Shown here: positions 34,500-46,186 of the stretch, piece by piece | How positions within the stretch are numbered: the first letter of the stretch is position 1 | How the letters are laid out: each line of letters opens with the position of its first letter | Assembly (NCBI GenBank): GCA_004802705.1 | Contig: SGPL01000002.1 | Coordinates: forward strand, 62,001-126,000 | Reading direction: 5' to 3' | Source: Bondarzewia mesenterica | Taxonomy: Eukaryota; Basidiomycota; Agaricomycetes; Russulales; Bondarzewiaceae | DNA length: 64,000 nucleotides | Position numbers and translations under genes: made by a program | Notes under the pieces: model-generated | The model's database searches: none | Told to the model about the DNA's origin: nothing | What the model saw: the letters and a program-made list of their open reading frames with translations, nothing else

Positions 34500-35297
34500 T
34501 TATAGGCGATGGAGAAGAAACAAGACAAGCAAGGCAACTCCAAAAGCAATGATAACAAACGCAAATGCGGCCTCTAGACATCGCTTGGCCCATTTCTCTT
34601 CGATCTGTCGAAGAGTTGGCTTGCGACAAAACGGACAGTCGATGGGGGCGCTCTCTTCATCCTCGAGGACAGTCCTGGGGAACGAGAGCAAAGCAGCACC
34701 CCAGAACCACAGCAAGAACAGCCCTGATTGATACCCAGGCTCAAGTCAGTCGACAAGCAACCGGAAGGAACTACTATGACACTCACAAAAACCGTTCCAA
34801 AAGAGTGTCCTCGCCAATGTCTTGGGCTCCTCTGGCTTTTTGTCTCCGGTTCCGCCGGCGGCTTTATGGTGGTCACAAACATCATTCGGCATGGACAAAG
34901 GTGTCGTTCTATTGTCAGGACGGCCACCGAAGAACTGGCCAATTTGGTCCATCTGATTCACATAAACCGCCGTCTCGTATGCAGTGGCTCCTTGCGAGGG
35001 TCTGACTTGAGAGGAACCCGGAGCGGAGCCTTGTCGCCTCGTAGAACGGTTGAGTTGGGAAGAAGGTGTAGGTTCAATGCCCGAGCGGAAGAAGTGTTTC
35101 CAAGACGACTGGGTCGCAGGAGGCTTTGCGGGCGTGGCAGACTGATAGGGCAACACTGGCAGGGCATACAGGTCAACTGCGCTCCTCTCCAAGGGTATTG
35201 TCACCATGTCAGAATCGTGAATTTTCTCATTCTCCGGCCAGGTACCAGCCATGTCCGGAGAAAGGGATGGATATGAGGTCGGAATGCTGGCGTGCAT
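34500..35297 (-). CDS. Small membrane protein with two C-terminal helices
   Basis: Two exons, 35297-34787 and 34723-34500, give 244 residues with intact phase. The first 170 residues are hydrophilic and probably cytosolic (MAGTWPENEKIHDSDM, then Ser/Pro/Gln-rich). The join gives NGFWLFLLWFWGAALLSFPR, a first helix. Next come DCPFCRKPTLRQIEEKW, with a lone CPFC pair, and a second helix, AAFAFVIIAFGVALLVLFLL. An upstream Met at 35408 would add a hydrophobic segment; I chose 35297 because the conserved-looking part starts there. The family is not recognised. Confidence 0.6.
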
Positions 35298-35662
35298 ATT
35301 GCAAGGCAAGAAAGTAACCCAAAAACGGACAGAGAGATAAGTTAGTGAAGGGAAGAGAGCAGCCAGAGCCTGCCCTGCTGTCGCACGGAGCAAGCATTTT
35401 ATAGTCACCTTGCCTGTGGCTTACACAATTGCATCGTGTCGCCCTGGCGACGCCTCAGGGTTTGTCCAAGATGGCAAGTGGACAATGCGAGAGCGAGGAT
35501 AGATGGTAAAGAGTCGTGACGTGCCACAAGCATCTGAATGCGTCCAATTAGAATTAGTTCTCAAAGGTAAGTACTGAAGACAATACAACGTCAGCATAGA
35601 GATAAAGCATATTATTGAAAGCATACCATCGGGCTGAGAAGCATCGGCAGAAGGTGTGTAAA
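35298..35662. other. Short spacer between two same-strand genes
   Basis: Nothing recognised; likely 5' region of the small membrane protein and 3' flank of the polytopic protein. Confidence 0.4.
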
Positions 35663-37374
35663 CTACTTTGTCCATAGACAGAGTCCCGCCACCACGAATG
35701 ATATAAGGCCGACAGTACATCTCCACAATGCTGTCTCTATAACCTGCATAAAGAGTAACTCTTTTCTACCATTCAGGTGGAGCAGAATCACAGGTAAGCG
35801 AATGAAGATGAATTGAAGGAGATTAAATGGCGGAGGGAAGAAGGAGGGTGTGCTGTATGCTGTAACTGTCGATACGAAAATCCTACGCGCCTGAAGACCA
35901 ACTGGTTGGGAGTACCGATCCCAGGGACTCGAAGGGCGCTGGGGTAAGGATAGCAAGGACGCGCTGAACAGCACGAGAAGACTGGTGGAGATGACGACGA
36001 AGCAAGCTAATATGGTCCAAAGCGCAAGGAACGCCTCTCGCGTCTCCATCGGTGCCGATATAAGTCCTGCAACCCTTGGGAAGTGAGGAATGGAATCTAT
36101 CAAAGATATGGATACAAGGTAGGAAGAGAGTAGCAGGGCCGGCAAGTAGAAGACAAAAACTGGAAAGACCGTTCGTGTGAATTCGTACCAAAGCAACGTT
36201 GACAATGGCAGGCTGACATGCGACTTGACAAAGAAGTTGGGACTTGGTGGTCGTGGAAGGTGAAGAAGCAAGATGTGCAGAATGAATGCGACCAATAGGA
36301 CGATGTAGGAGGTATCTCCAGAAGACGGGAATGAGGGCAAGCTGAACAGGAATGCGGATGATACAAGGATGAAGGGCATAGAGTATGAAGTCCATGTTCG
36401 ACAGACCGAAGCGGCGGAATATATGATTAGCAAAATTTCTCGTGCTCCAATCCGACTGGAATAAAGAGTGATGACTGGTAACTGCGGGGGACGTAGGATG
36501 TAGTGAATGAGGATACCAAGGTACCCCAGTTGCAGGAGCATGTCGACCGCATGTAGAACGCTAAAATTCAAGTCAGATTTGTACCGAGCAGACATAGAAA
36601 GAAAGACTGACCAAGGGGTCGCTTGCGCGTCATACCGTTGAATGTTTCTGTCCAGGAAGGATGCTTCCGGCGGAGCAGCCTTGCCGTGTCGCCATGTATG
36701 TTCGACACTTAGAAATATCAGGCGATGAGACAAAAATGACTCCGGAGCATCCGGATTCTTGAGCACGTCAACAACTAGCACGTCACATATTAATCGGTCA
36801 GATTTGATTCTCGACAAAACATCAGAGTCCACGCAACGAACTTGCCTCGTAAAAGACATGAATTCCCTTCTTCGAGGGGAAAGGCAGACCAAAGACACTC
36901 TTCGATCTCCTTGCTGCTTCTACCTGGTTCAATAAATTCTGTCCATGTATTGAGGATGCGACGCTCCAACCGCCAGACATTGTTCACCGCGTCCTGCTCC
37001 TTGGACCACGATTCCCAAACGTCATTACCGACAAATTTGGAGCGCTTGCATAGCAAGCAGAGCTGAAGAAGTACGAGAAGCTTAAAAGAAGTTTCCTCTG
37101 TGATCGTGGGCAACGATGGCAGTGCCTCCTCCTCCTCCAAATACTGGAAGCCCCGGGAGTGGATGCTGTTCACGATCGGGAGGACGTACGGGCGCACGTC
37201 AGATACGGGAGGGGTGATAGAATGTCGGTCACCGAGCAGAACAGTAGATTCTGTGGGGTGCTCATTGTCATGGCTGTCGAGAACCATGCCAGCTGTTTGT
37301 TGCCAGGTGATGTAGTCGTATACGGCGGGTGTAACTTCAATAAGGGTGACCCGCCGGGCGGCTGTCTTATCCAC
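35663..37374 (-). CDS. Polytopic membrane protein, function unknown
   Basis: Three exons, 37374-36846, 36774-36612 and 36560-35663, give 529 residues with the sum divisible by three. The first intron has a GC donor (GCAAGT, position 36845) with TCTGACC and CTAG at the other end. The second, GTCAGT to TTTTAG, is 51 bp and in phase. The N-terminal 200 residues are soluble (TFFKLLVLL-like helix, then WRLERRILNTWTEFIEPGR). About eight hydrophobic helices follow, for example LLQLGYLGILIHYIL, SYIVLLVAFILHILLLHL, VFVFYLPALLLSSYLV and WTILACFVVISTSLLVLF. I recognise no family motif. Its start lies only 120 bp from the divergent TVP23 start, so the two may share a promoter. Confidence 0.65.
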
Positions 37375-37494
37375 CGATAGGCGCCTATTTGTGCTTGTTG
37401 TCTAACGGCTTCAATCTCCTTATGCGGTCACTACGCCTCCGACGCGCAATGTACACAACGTCCACATTCCGTTCACTTCTGTCGTGTCATAGCC
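37375..37494. promoter_or_regulatory. 120-bp divergent promoter region
   Basis: The start codons of the polytopic membrane protein (-, 37374) and TVP23 (+, 37495) are 120 bp apart, so both promoters and both leaders must lie here. No TATA box is evident. Confidence 0.5.
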
Positions 37495-38792
37495 ATGAGT
37501 GCTTCTGCACCCCTTTTACAAACAATCGAATCAGATGAAGAACCCAACGAACTCTCCAGAAACTCGAATTCTCCCGCCAATGCCCGCGAACCCGTGAGTC
37601 GTGCGCAAGGTGCAATGGCGTCTACACAGAATGATGCAGAATCAGGTATATAACAATACATTTATCGTAATATAACTCAACATTGCTTCATAATGTTGTG
37701 CAGGAATCGCTGGCATATTCAAACAAGTGCGTCCGACGGCACTAGTGCTGTGTCCTTCCAGCCACGTCAGCGCTGAACTGGCCGCACTTTTAGTCCGCCC
37801 ACCCCCTCTCCCTCCTGTCCCTTTATTTCTTCCGGATAGCTGCCATAACCACCTACATCTTATGCGGCTTCTTTACGGATAAATTTGTGATCTCCGTCAG
37901 TGATTTGCTTCATTGGTAAGAGAATGCTTTTGACGTATCTGTAGACCGTGGTGGTAGTGATCCTTCTGGCCATGGATTTCTGGAATTGTCGCGTAAGTAA
38001 TAAAATGCAGAGAAAATAGAACCTAGCCTCACAGCTAGAACAGAACGTGTCGGGGCGGACACTGGTCGGTTTGCGTTTCTGGAACCAGGTATGCTACGGC
38101 AATCACTCGAGTGGTGGAAATGGACTCAGCAGTCTTCAGGTCGACGATGATGGTGAAAGCTATTGGGTATTTGAAAGCCGGGATGTGAGCTTTTCCACAT
38201 TCAAAACCGGTGTACATGACACTCATGGAATCCTTCCTATGAAGCCGTCACGGCCCGCGAACCCTATTGACTCCAAGTACGTCCACCTGCGTATGTAAAT
38301 CGCTCAGTAGACATATGGTTAACACGTTTCTCTCTGTCAGAATGTTCTGGGTGAGTTTCAAAGCATAATTGACTGGATTTGTTACAGATCGATCACTTTC
38401 TAGATCGCGCTCTATGTATTCCCCGCCCTATGGCTCGTCCTCTTCATCGTATCCCTCCTGAAGTTCAATCTATCGTACGTCGATTTGAGGACAGCATTAT
38501 GATTAGTTTCTCACCCTCATTCCCAGCTTCGTGCCCATCGTCATCCTCGCCCTCGTGTTCAACATGACGAACGCGATCGGCTTCACCTACGCGTAAGCAA
38601 CTTCCTAGTTCTTGAACCCATACCGGCCCACGCTAACCTCGTCCACACCTTGTGTCCAGCGATCGAGATGCCAAACAGAAGTGGGCCAAAAATGCCGCGT
38701 CATCAGGTTGGAACATGGGCATGGGAGGCATTGGCGGCAGCATCCTCACCGGCGTCGTGAAGAACAGCGTAGGGAAGGTATTCGGCGCTTGA
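37495..38792 (+). CDS. TVP23: Golgi membrane protein TVP23 (FAM18 family)
   Basis: Membrane protein of late Golgi vesicles. Eleven exons: 37495-37645, 37704-37726, 37794-37895, 37945-37992, 38044-38088, 38140-38184, 38245-38276, 38341-38350, 38404-38474, 38527-38592 and 38660-38792, for 241 residues. Joined sequence shows [78 protein letters not shown], then helices [18 protein letters not shown] and [20 protein letters not shown], and [12 protein letters not shown]. That is the full TVP23 domain in order. The acidic N-terminus (IESDEEPNE) is cytosolic. Exon 8 is only 10 nt long. All introns are GT-AG. Confidence 0.95.
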
Positions 38793-39419
38793 CGATCGAT
38801 ACGACATGCCGTTGAGACAACATGCACACTCCCACTTCATTTCTGGCTTGCAGCAGCAACGTTCCATTCAGCCGATGAGATCCGCTCTGCGGAGCGGCAT
38901 CAAAATAAATGACAACAGATACAGACAGACCGAGAATGTGTGCAGCGAAGATCGAAGGGAAAGAGCTCAGGGCGGAAAAGCGTATGACAAGATATGTGAG
39001 AACTGGAGTTTTGTTGTACAACATTGCGTATGTGTAAAATGCGAATGCGAAGGATGCACAATGCAAGGTCCACGCGTCGGGAACGGTGAAATAATTAGGA
39101 AAAGAGTTCGAAGGATGAAACGAGATTTGAAAAAAAAATGTGGGAAAGAAAAACAACAACGTGAAAGCCATCCTCGAAGCGATGCAGAAAACATAGGTAG
39201 ACGTGTGGAGATGAGACAATGAATGTGCGAAAATAAAGTGTCCATCCAGTATATCTAATTCAGCGAGCGGTTAAATAGGTCACAAATTCCTCCATAACTC
39301 ATAACACCGACACATATGCACACAATGTGAAACATACATACGTACTGGCACGAGGTACCCGGGCCTGAATATCCTCCCGCCGCTTACCTTGGGAGGTAGT
39401 AGCAGGCAAAGAGAGTTCG
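38793..39419. other. Convergent spacer
   Basis: AT- and AG-rich sequence between the ends of TVP23 and the phosphatase gene. The plus-strand frame at 38806-39222 is lysine/arginine-rich low-complexity sequence and is not called. Confidence 0.45.
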
Positions 39420-41694
39420 TCACTTGTCCCCAAACCAACCCCGTGCGTCCACACGGGAATGCGCCGTAGTCGGAGTAGGTGGTGCCAGGAACCCCATGAG
39501 AGACCGGGTCCTCCCGTGCTTTTGGAACTTCGACACCCGGGGAGTCGATGAGGACGGGAACGGGACTGATACATGATTTGATGTCAGAGTCATAGCGGAA
39601 GGCGTGCGCGCGGTGAGCGTGGGCGAAGGTGGGAAAACAAAAAGCGTCTGTGATGGCGTCGCGAGAGGTATTTGACGCGTGTTAGTTTGTGCGGATAAGG
39701 TAAGATTTTTGGGTTTGCGCAAGTGCAGGGGAGGGGTAGATGGCTTGCGCGATTCCGTGCGCACTCTCGGGGTCGCAGTCGGCGTAGGGCGAACTGAGGA
39801 CGGTACATCAATAATTGCGACAGGAGAATGGGGAACCGGAGGGAGCAGGCCAAGAGGCGGTGGTCGGCGTTTGGGCTTATGCGAAGAGGGGCGCGGCGGT
39901 ATGTCGAAAGACGACTTCGTTGCGGACGGGGGGACAGGTGGTAAGCTAAAAGTGGATTTGGTTGCCGAAGGAGGAACAGGAGGTAACGTGAAGGATGACT
40001 TGAACGCTGTAGCGGGAATGGGGGGTAACGTGAAGGAAGACTTTGAAGCAGGCGCCGATGGGGGTAAACGCGGCGGGCGGCGGTTACGGGGCGCTATAGG
40101 TGTAGCTTGTCTATTATCGTTCTCACTATCGGTGGTGGGCATTGATCCTGTGTCGTCCACTCGTTCGACGTCAATCCGAGTCGATGATGTCGTGGCAATA
40201 CTTGTGCGATCAAATCCGCCGCCCGTTCCTAACAGCTCCTGCTCCTCATCCTCTTCCACCAAGTCTTCGCTAAGAATGCTGTTAGATGTCATATTGCTCG
40301 CGATGGAGCCGGCTCGCTTGCGAGCACCGTAACGGCTCTTCCAAGCAGCCCCCATGCCAATTCCTGAGCCCATAGACGAGTTGGATGATTTTCGTGCAAC
40401 AAGGCGGTCCTCCATGGCCTTATCGAGTGCCCGTGCCTCGCGCATTATCTCAGAACTCTCACGGCCCTCTTCTTCCGGATCCGACGCTTCGTCCAGCATC
40501 TGACGACGACGGCCCCATTCCTCCTCGGCCTCAATTACAGAGTATTGTTCAGAAGAGCCAGAGGACGCGTCCCCCCGAAGTGCTCGTTCATACTCCAAAA
40601 GTTGATAAATCAAACTGTGACAGGTTCCATGTGAAGCACACTGTCCCATCAAAATAGTATCAGAAACACTTACGACATATTAGGTCCAACCCATTGGCTT
40701 TTTTCTTTTACATATGCGTAAGCACCTTGCATCCCTTTGAGCTCCCAAATCGCTGGAGGAACATTTGGTGACCGGGAGGCTGCTGCTCGCATGACAAGAC
40801 CGATCACAAGGGTAGCCGAACGTGAGATACCACATTGACAACTGTAAGGGAAGGTATAAAATGATATGACAGATCAGAAAGTATGAACACATACTGAATC
40901 AGCACGCCGTCCCCACGTTCAAGTGCTTGATCAACGAATGACATGGCAGCCGTGAAACCATACTGAACGAGGTCAGACTGTCCATGCGACCACTGAAGCT
41001 TGAGGTAGTGCATGCCCGGCCTCCCGCTGAGCTTGTGGGCGGGATAGTATGTATCGTGCTGCTCCCGGAGCGTCTTAGTCAAATTAGGAGTCGAAGCGAA
41101 CGATCGCAGTGACTGGGAAGTCGTAGTGTCAAAAGGAGTGGATACTTCTTTGGCAACGTTGAGAATAGACCTGATGCCGCGCTCAATGAGACCCGGCCAG
41201 TTTCGAGCGTTGTCTTCGGAGCCCAACCATATCTTGGGAAGGATTTCGATGGGCCCATCCAAATATGGCGCAGACGGAGAACCTTCCTCCTCACCGCGAA
41301 GCAGAGCGGGGGCGGTTGTGACAGGGAGAGAAACCACGGAGAGTCGTCTGGGGCGTCCTGGAACGGCTGCGTCAGGCAAATCGCCCGTCTGGGAGTCGGG
41401 ATGAGGGATCGCCAAGGAGCTGCTGGAAGATCGAGCAGAAGGGAGAGCAAGAGAGAGTCTCTTCATATTTCTTGTAGACCGCGGGAGGTTTGGGGGTGGG
41501 AAGAAAGAAGATTCTGAATCGGAAGTAGCAGGGGAGATGGCAGAGTTGGAGGCAGAGCTGTCTCCCAGTGCAAGCGCCACTGAAGGGTTTTGAGTGGGCG
41601 TGTCAATGCGGAGGGCTGCAGGAGGCCCCTTCTTGCGTGGCATTGAGGATGGTCTGGAAGATTGAGACCGATGATGCAGAGCGGCGCTTTGCAT
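39420..41694 (-). CDS. Dual-specificity protein phosphatase with long proline-rich tail
   Basis: Predicted MAP-kinase-type phosphatase, 720 residues. Exons are 41694-40895, 40841-40674 and 40614-39420. After a Ser-rich N-terminus the domain starts GPIEILPKIWLGSEDNARNW, with SILNVAKEV and YLKLQWSHGQSDL. The exon 1/2 junction completes the active-site loop HCQCGISRSA, that is HC-x5-R with Cys nucleophile. MQGAYAYVKEKSQWVGPNMS and LIYQLLEYE close the domain. The C-terminal 400 residues are disordered, with an acidic stretch (EEDEEQELL) and four tandem units of the type KSSFTLPPVPPSAT, possible kinase or SH3 docking sites. Fungal relatives include Msg5/Pmp1-type regulators of MAP kinases; the specific target is inferred only. 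It is divergent to CBR1. Confidence 0.9.
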
Positions 41695-42454
41695 GGTTTA
41701 GATGACTTGAGACACGCCCTGCGTGGTCAGACAGAAGGGAAAAAATAAACAAAAAATGAAGAGAGTGAACAGAAAAAACAGAGAAAGAGAAACGAGAGAA
41801 AACCTGGACAGCAGGAGAGAACACGAGGCTCTCAAGCTGGGGAGGGGTAGTAGCCGCGGTCGGGCAGTGGGGTCGTCGTCAACGGATGAGAGCTCGAAAG
41901 AACAACTTTGAAATGGCCTACTTGGCTTTCCCACGCTGCATGTGCCTCATTATATTCCGTTCGTACCGACTCCCGGAATTAATTTGCCATGGATTTTTAT
42001 TGTCTGCTTGGAGGTCCCATAGACATAAACAAGGACTCACTGCACGCACACAATGATCCTTCCAACAACGTTCCTCTTCAAAGTGGGCTTGTCTTCGCAG
42101 ATAAACGACTTTGTTTATCTGATCACGCCACTCGAACTGGAATAGAGCGTATCCGTTGTCCGTCGGGCCCGGTTGATTAATATTCTGGATTCCGCCCGAT
42201 TACCATACGTGGCAATTCCCTAAGACCAGGCCAGACTACTTCGCTCAGTAGAAAAATCAGATCGTTGGGGGTTCTGTTGAATGCCCAACCGTCTCCAGTT
42301 CCTTTTTCTCCTTTCCTTTTTCACCGTCCTCATCTCCCTCTTCACCCTCTCGCATTTCCTTCAGTCCAAGCTCAGGGCTGCAGGGTACGATATCTCCGAC
42401 CTCATCCTCATCGGCCTTCCCAAGACACATACAGACGACCGAGATAATCTCGAC
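41695..42454. other. Divergent intergenic region
   Basis: About 760 bp between the phosphatase and CBR1 starts. GA-rich near 41740-41830 and C/T-rich near 42300-42360. An upstream in-frame Met at 42281 (MPNRLQFLFLLSFFTV) would add a hydrophobic leader to CBR1 but is not needed. Confidence 0.45.
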
Positions 42455-43665
42455 ATGGCTTCGGCACAAGACTTGTTGAATCTCCAAGATAACAAGGTTG
42501 CGCAGGTACTCGCGCTCGCTCTGGCCGTGGCCAGTAGCGCTTTCATATACCTCAAGTTCGGTCGCTCTCGTGAGTCATTCCGCGCGCTGTCACCCCACGC
42601 GCGTCATTTACGTTCATATTCTTCAGAGAGAAAGCCTGTCTTGGATCCAAAAGTGTGGAAGGAGTTCCCTTTGGTCGAGAAGATCGTGTTGTCTCCCAAC
42701 ACCGCTATGTACGTGTTATCAGCCTGTTCCCCAGTCAGTCCTGCCAGCGCTCACACTGCCTGCGCAGCTATCGCTTTGCTCTCCCCCACCCCAAAGATGT
42801 ACTGGGATTGCCAATTGGTCAACATATCTCGGTTTCGGCCGAAATAAATGGCAAAGACATCATGAGGAGCTACACCCCGACAAGCAGCGACGATGACTTG
42901 GGTCACTTTGACCTCCTCATCAAGGTATATACTCATATTGCTTTCCAATATCTATCGAATTCAAATTATTTGCAGGCTTATGAAAAGGGCAACATTTCTC
43001 GCTACGTTTCTTTGCTAAAAATTGGACAGAAAATCCGTGTGAAGGGTCCCAGGGGCCAGTTCACCTACCACTCCTCGCTCTCGCGTGAGCTGGGCATGAT
43101 TGCTGGTGGTACCGGTATCACACCCATGCTCCAGATCGTCCGTGCCGCCTTGAAGAACCCTTTGGACCGCACGAAGCTGAACCTCATCTATGCAAATGTG
43201 AATGAGGAAGATATCTTGCTCAAGAAGGAGCTGGATGAGCTTACCGCGCAACATTCCTCGCGCTTCAAAGTCCATTACGTCCTCAACAATCCCCCTGCGG
43301 GCTGGATCGGCGGAGTCGGTTTTGTTACCAAGGATCATATCGCCGAGCACCTCCCGACCACGGATCACAACATCAAGATCTTGCTCTGCGGTATGTATCT
43401 TTCTCCTCTCTCTTTGTATCCTGTGTAAGCTCAAATTGATGGACTCGGCGTGTAGGCCCTCCCCCGATGATGACTGCGATGAAGTAAGTTGACATACATG
43501 AGATGGCTATGCAGCTGGCGCTCACGATTTTGCAACCTAGGAAATACCTGGACGAGCTCAAATACCCCGCACCCCGCACTATCAGCAAGCTTGTCGACCA
43601 GGTATATCTCTTCTTTCGTTCTTTGATCAGGTGTACTAATCTACAACTAGGTATTCTTGTTCTAA
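42455..43665 (+). CDS. CBR1: NADH-cytochrome b5 reductase
   Basis: FAD enzyme that passes electrons from NADH to cytochrome b5, supporting sterol and fatty-acid desaturation; anchored in the ER or outer mitochondrial membrane. Seven exons: 42455-42569, 42627-42708, 42768-42924, 42976-43390, 43456-43483, 43541-43601 and 43651-43665, for 290 residues. An N-terminal helix ([19 protein letters not shown]) anchors it. The FAD site is RSYTPTS, with [20 protein letters not shown]. The NADH site is [15 protein letters not shown]. The substrate end is [19 protein letters not shown], and the protein ends LVDQVFLF, the usual aromatic terminus. Met at 42455 fits the length of homologues. No defects seen. 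Confidence 0.95.
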
Positions 43666-44306
43666 CTATGGCGTGGCGAGGATGCGTCAATTTGCTTCAT
43701 GTGGATAGTCTCTACTTCTTGTAGTGGGTTTAGAGATAGATGTAGACGAAAAGTAATGGATTGTTTACTCACAGATTCATTCTTCAATCAGAAGATGCGG
43801 AATTTTTTATGGTATTAGGCGTCTTGGTATCCGAGAGAAACACACAGGACTCGGAGGCACTTGGTGACCTTTTTTGTGAGTTTTAAACTGGCACATCCTC
43901 AGTACTCGCTGCCGTGAACACAGACTGCCGAGGCGCCACGCCATGCATAGACTATGGAGAATGGGCTCATGTAGAGGGATCGCACATGTTTCAGTAAATG
44001 GTGTGATGCTGCTGCTTGATCATCTTGCGCACCGCAGCGCCGACTTTAGTTGGGTACCAGGGTGGTAATACTGGGATCCAGGCTTGCTCCGTACGTACTA
44101 CAGCATTGTCCAGATTTCACCGTGACCTCCCACACATCTAGGCATATTTACCATGCCCCATCTATATTCGTGGCAATGTGGTTATATCCGTTTTCTCTAC
44201 CTTGATGAAGTGCGAAGCAGCGAAGATCTGCAATATGCAGTAACCAGGTATATAAAGGTGAGTGAGATTAATTCACTGACTCTCGCACTCCTCTGAGGCA
44301 TCGCTG
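43666..44306. other. Spacer and upstream part of a duplicated block
   Basis: No gene. Sequence near 43990-44120 resembles that near 45540-45600 and 46015-46090, so the reductase duplication includes upstream DNA. Confidence 0.5.
44249..44256 (+). promoter_or_regulatory. TATA box before the dead reductase copy
   Basis: TATATAAA in CCAGGTATATAAAGG, identical in context to the box at 46113 before the intact copy. Confidence 0.6.
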
Positions 44307-44309
44307 ATA

Positions 44310-45297
44310 CGTCCTTAGTTTTGGTGGGCATTCCTACTCCGATCGGTTGCAAATTTTGTCCGCTCGCTGATTCATACGCCCGTTGCAGTTTACTGGTGCA
44401 TCTGGCTTTCTGGGCTCCGCCACAGTGGATCACTTGCTCGAGTCGGGTATAGCGTGCGCGGGTGCGTCTCTTGGATTGATTGTGATCGCTCCTCGTCGTC
44501 TTTGACTTATGGTCGTTTTTCGTTTCTGCCAGAACTGTTCGTTCCGCTAAGGCAGATCGCGTTCGTTCTGCCCTTTCCTCGCACGACGACAAATTTGAGG
44601 TAGCTATCGTCGACGATCTCATGTCTTCTAATCTTACCGATGCGTTTAAAGGTGAGAGTTTTACAACTTTGAAGCGGGGGAGACATCATATCTATTTGCT
44701 TTTTTATGGACAGGTGTTGATATCCTCATACACGTTGCTTCGCCGTTGCCCATAAACGTGAGCACAGAAGAAGTCCTTGGAGTGAGCACACCCTCACGAT
44801 CTTTCGGCGCCCTCTTCTCACTATCATGAATAAAGAGTACCATCAATGGAATCGCGAGAGTCCTTGAATATGCCCTCGCCGCTGGCGTGAAGAAGATTGT
44901 CATCACCAGCAGTATATCAGCTGTAACAGATCCTGACGAAAATTAGAGAGAGCATGTTGATGGTGAGAACGGTACGCACCTATCCTTATACGTTTACACG
45001 TATCGTTGCACATCTCTCGCCACAGATTGGAACACTTTGACATACGAAGACGTCACCAAGCCCAGCACTCATCCTTACTTCGCGTATGCCGCATCAAAGG
45101 CGCTCTCTGAAATGGCTGCCTAGAAGTTCGCCTAAGAGAATCCTGATATAGACCTCGCTACGGGTAGGTTGGCACGATCGCAATAATATTTGTTTTCTGC
45201 TCATATCGCGACAGTGGTTCCAGCCTATGTGTATGGTCCGGGAGGACGTGGACAAGTTATCGATGGCCCAACCAACGGAACCAACCTGTTAATTAAG
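44310..45297 (+). pseudogene. Dead copy of the NAD(P)-dependent reductase
   Basis: Aligns base by base with the intact gene at 46187-47609, including introns. The start codon is ACG instead of ATG (context GATACGTCCTTAG against GATATGTCTTTAG). One base is missing in TCGGGTAT (near 44450), shifting the frame. Three in-frame stops replace intact codons: TAG for TGG (44944), TAG for TGG (45122) and TAA for CAA (45134). Homology stops after AACCTGTTAAT (about 45292), so the last quarter of the gene is missing. The fold signature VTGASGFLGSA and the SSISAV stretch are still readable. Clearly non-functional. Confidence 0.92.
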
Positions 45298-46186
45298 CCA
45301 ACGGTATGACTGAATCTGTGGAGTTGTTGAAGGTAATTATGGAATGCCCTCCTTCGGGGCATGAACCAGAAAGTGAGCAATGGGTTGGATACCGAAATAT
45401 ACACATTCCTAAACGATTGTCTTCTGTGTGAGGTCTGCAAAGGAGACTAACACATTCCGCAATTAACGAGTCCGTGCACTCGGCCTAGTTGTTCGGCTCA
45501 GTACATGCTTGCTCGTCACGTTTAAAGACTCGGTCACCAGTGTGGTGCAATACTGCTGCCTGACCATCGTGTGCACCCCAGCGCCGACTACAACATTATA
45601 GCCCACGACGTGACCCTCCCAACCAAACCCCTCGTGCGCCCTGCCCCCCGATGTGAGGCTCCCACCCCCGCCGTGGAGACCACCACATGGGGATAGGTCT
45701 GACTGTGACTTGCACTACCAACAATCGCACCCAAGGAGTTGTCTACTAGCGGTACTGCTGGCACGTCACATAGACATCGGCGTGCGCATGGCATAGAACC
45801 CTATAGAACCCGTAAGTATCAGACTTGCCCGCCACCGTGCCATAGAGACTCGGTCACCAGTCTACAGAACTCGTACATGTCACCAGAGTCTCTCCGCTCG
45901 CGCACAAGCTCCAGCTTCGCTCAGCCCCCAATCGGTTGAAGGCATCTGCCATCCCCATCGAATTCTGCCATCTCATGCGAACTGTCATATTGGCTATGGG
46001 ATAGTAGTACTTCCAAGCTTGCGGCGTACGTACAGCACCCTCCAAACCCCACCGTGATGTCGATAACCTCCCACCCTGCGACGGGGATCTGCGATATTAT
46101 GCAGTAACCAGGTATATAAAGGGTGAGTGAGATAGATTTCCATGCATAATTCACTGACCTTCGCACTTCTCTGAGGCCTCGCTGAT
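45298..46186. other. Insertion-like spacer between the two reductase copies
   Basis: No gene. About 45600-46010 has no counterpart upstream of the dead copy, although sequence on both sides does. It contains GAGACTCGGTCACCAGT-like motifs near 45525 and 45846, and CGAGTCCGTGCACTCGG near 45464, which recurs near 47793. Confidence 0.45.
46113..46120 (+). promoter_or_regulatory. TATA box of the reductase gene
   Basis: TATATAAA, 74 bp before the start codon, in a context shared with the dead copy. Confidence 0.6.

Noticed and set aside
39679..40332. 217-codon plus-strand frame opposite the phosphatase tail
   Set aside because: It mirrors the proline-rich repeats on the true coding strand (Gly-rich shadow).
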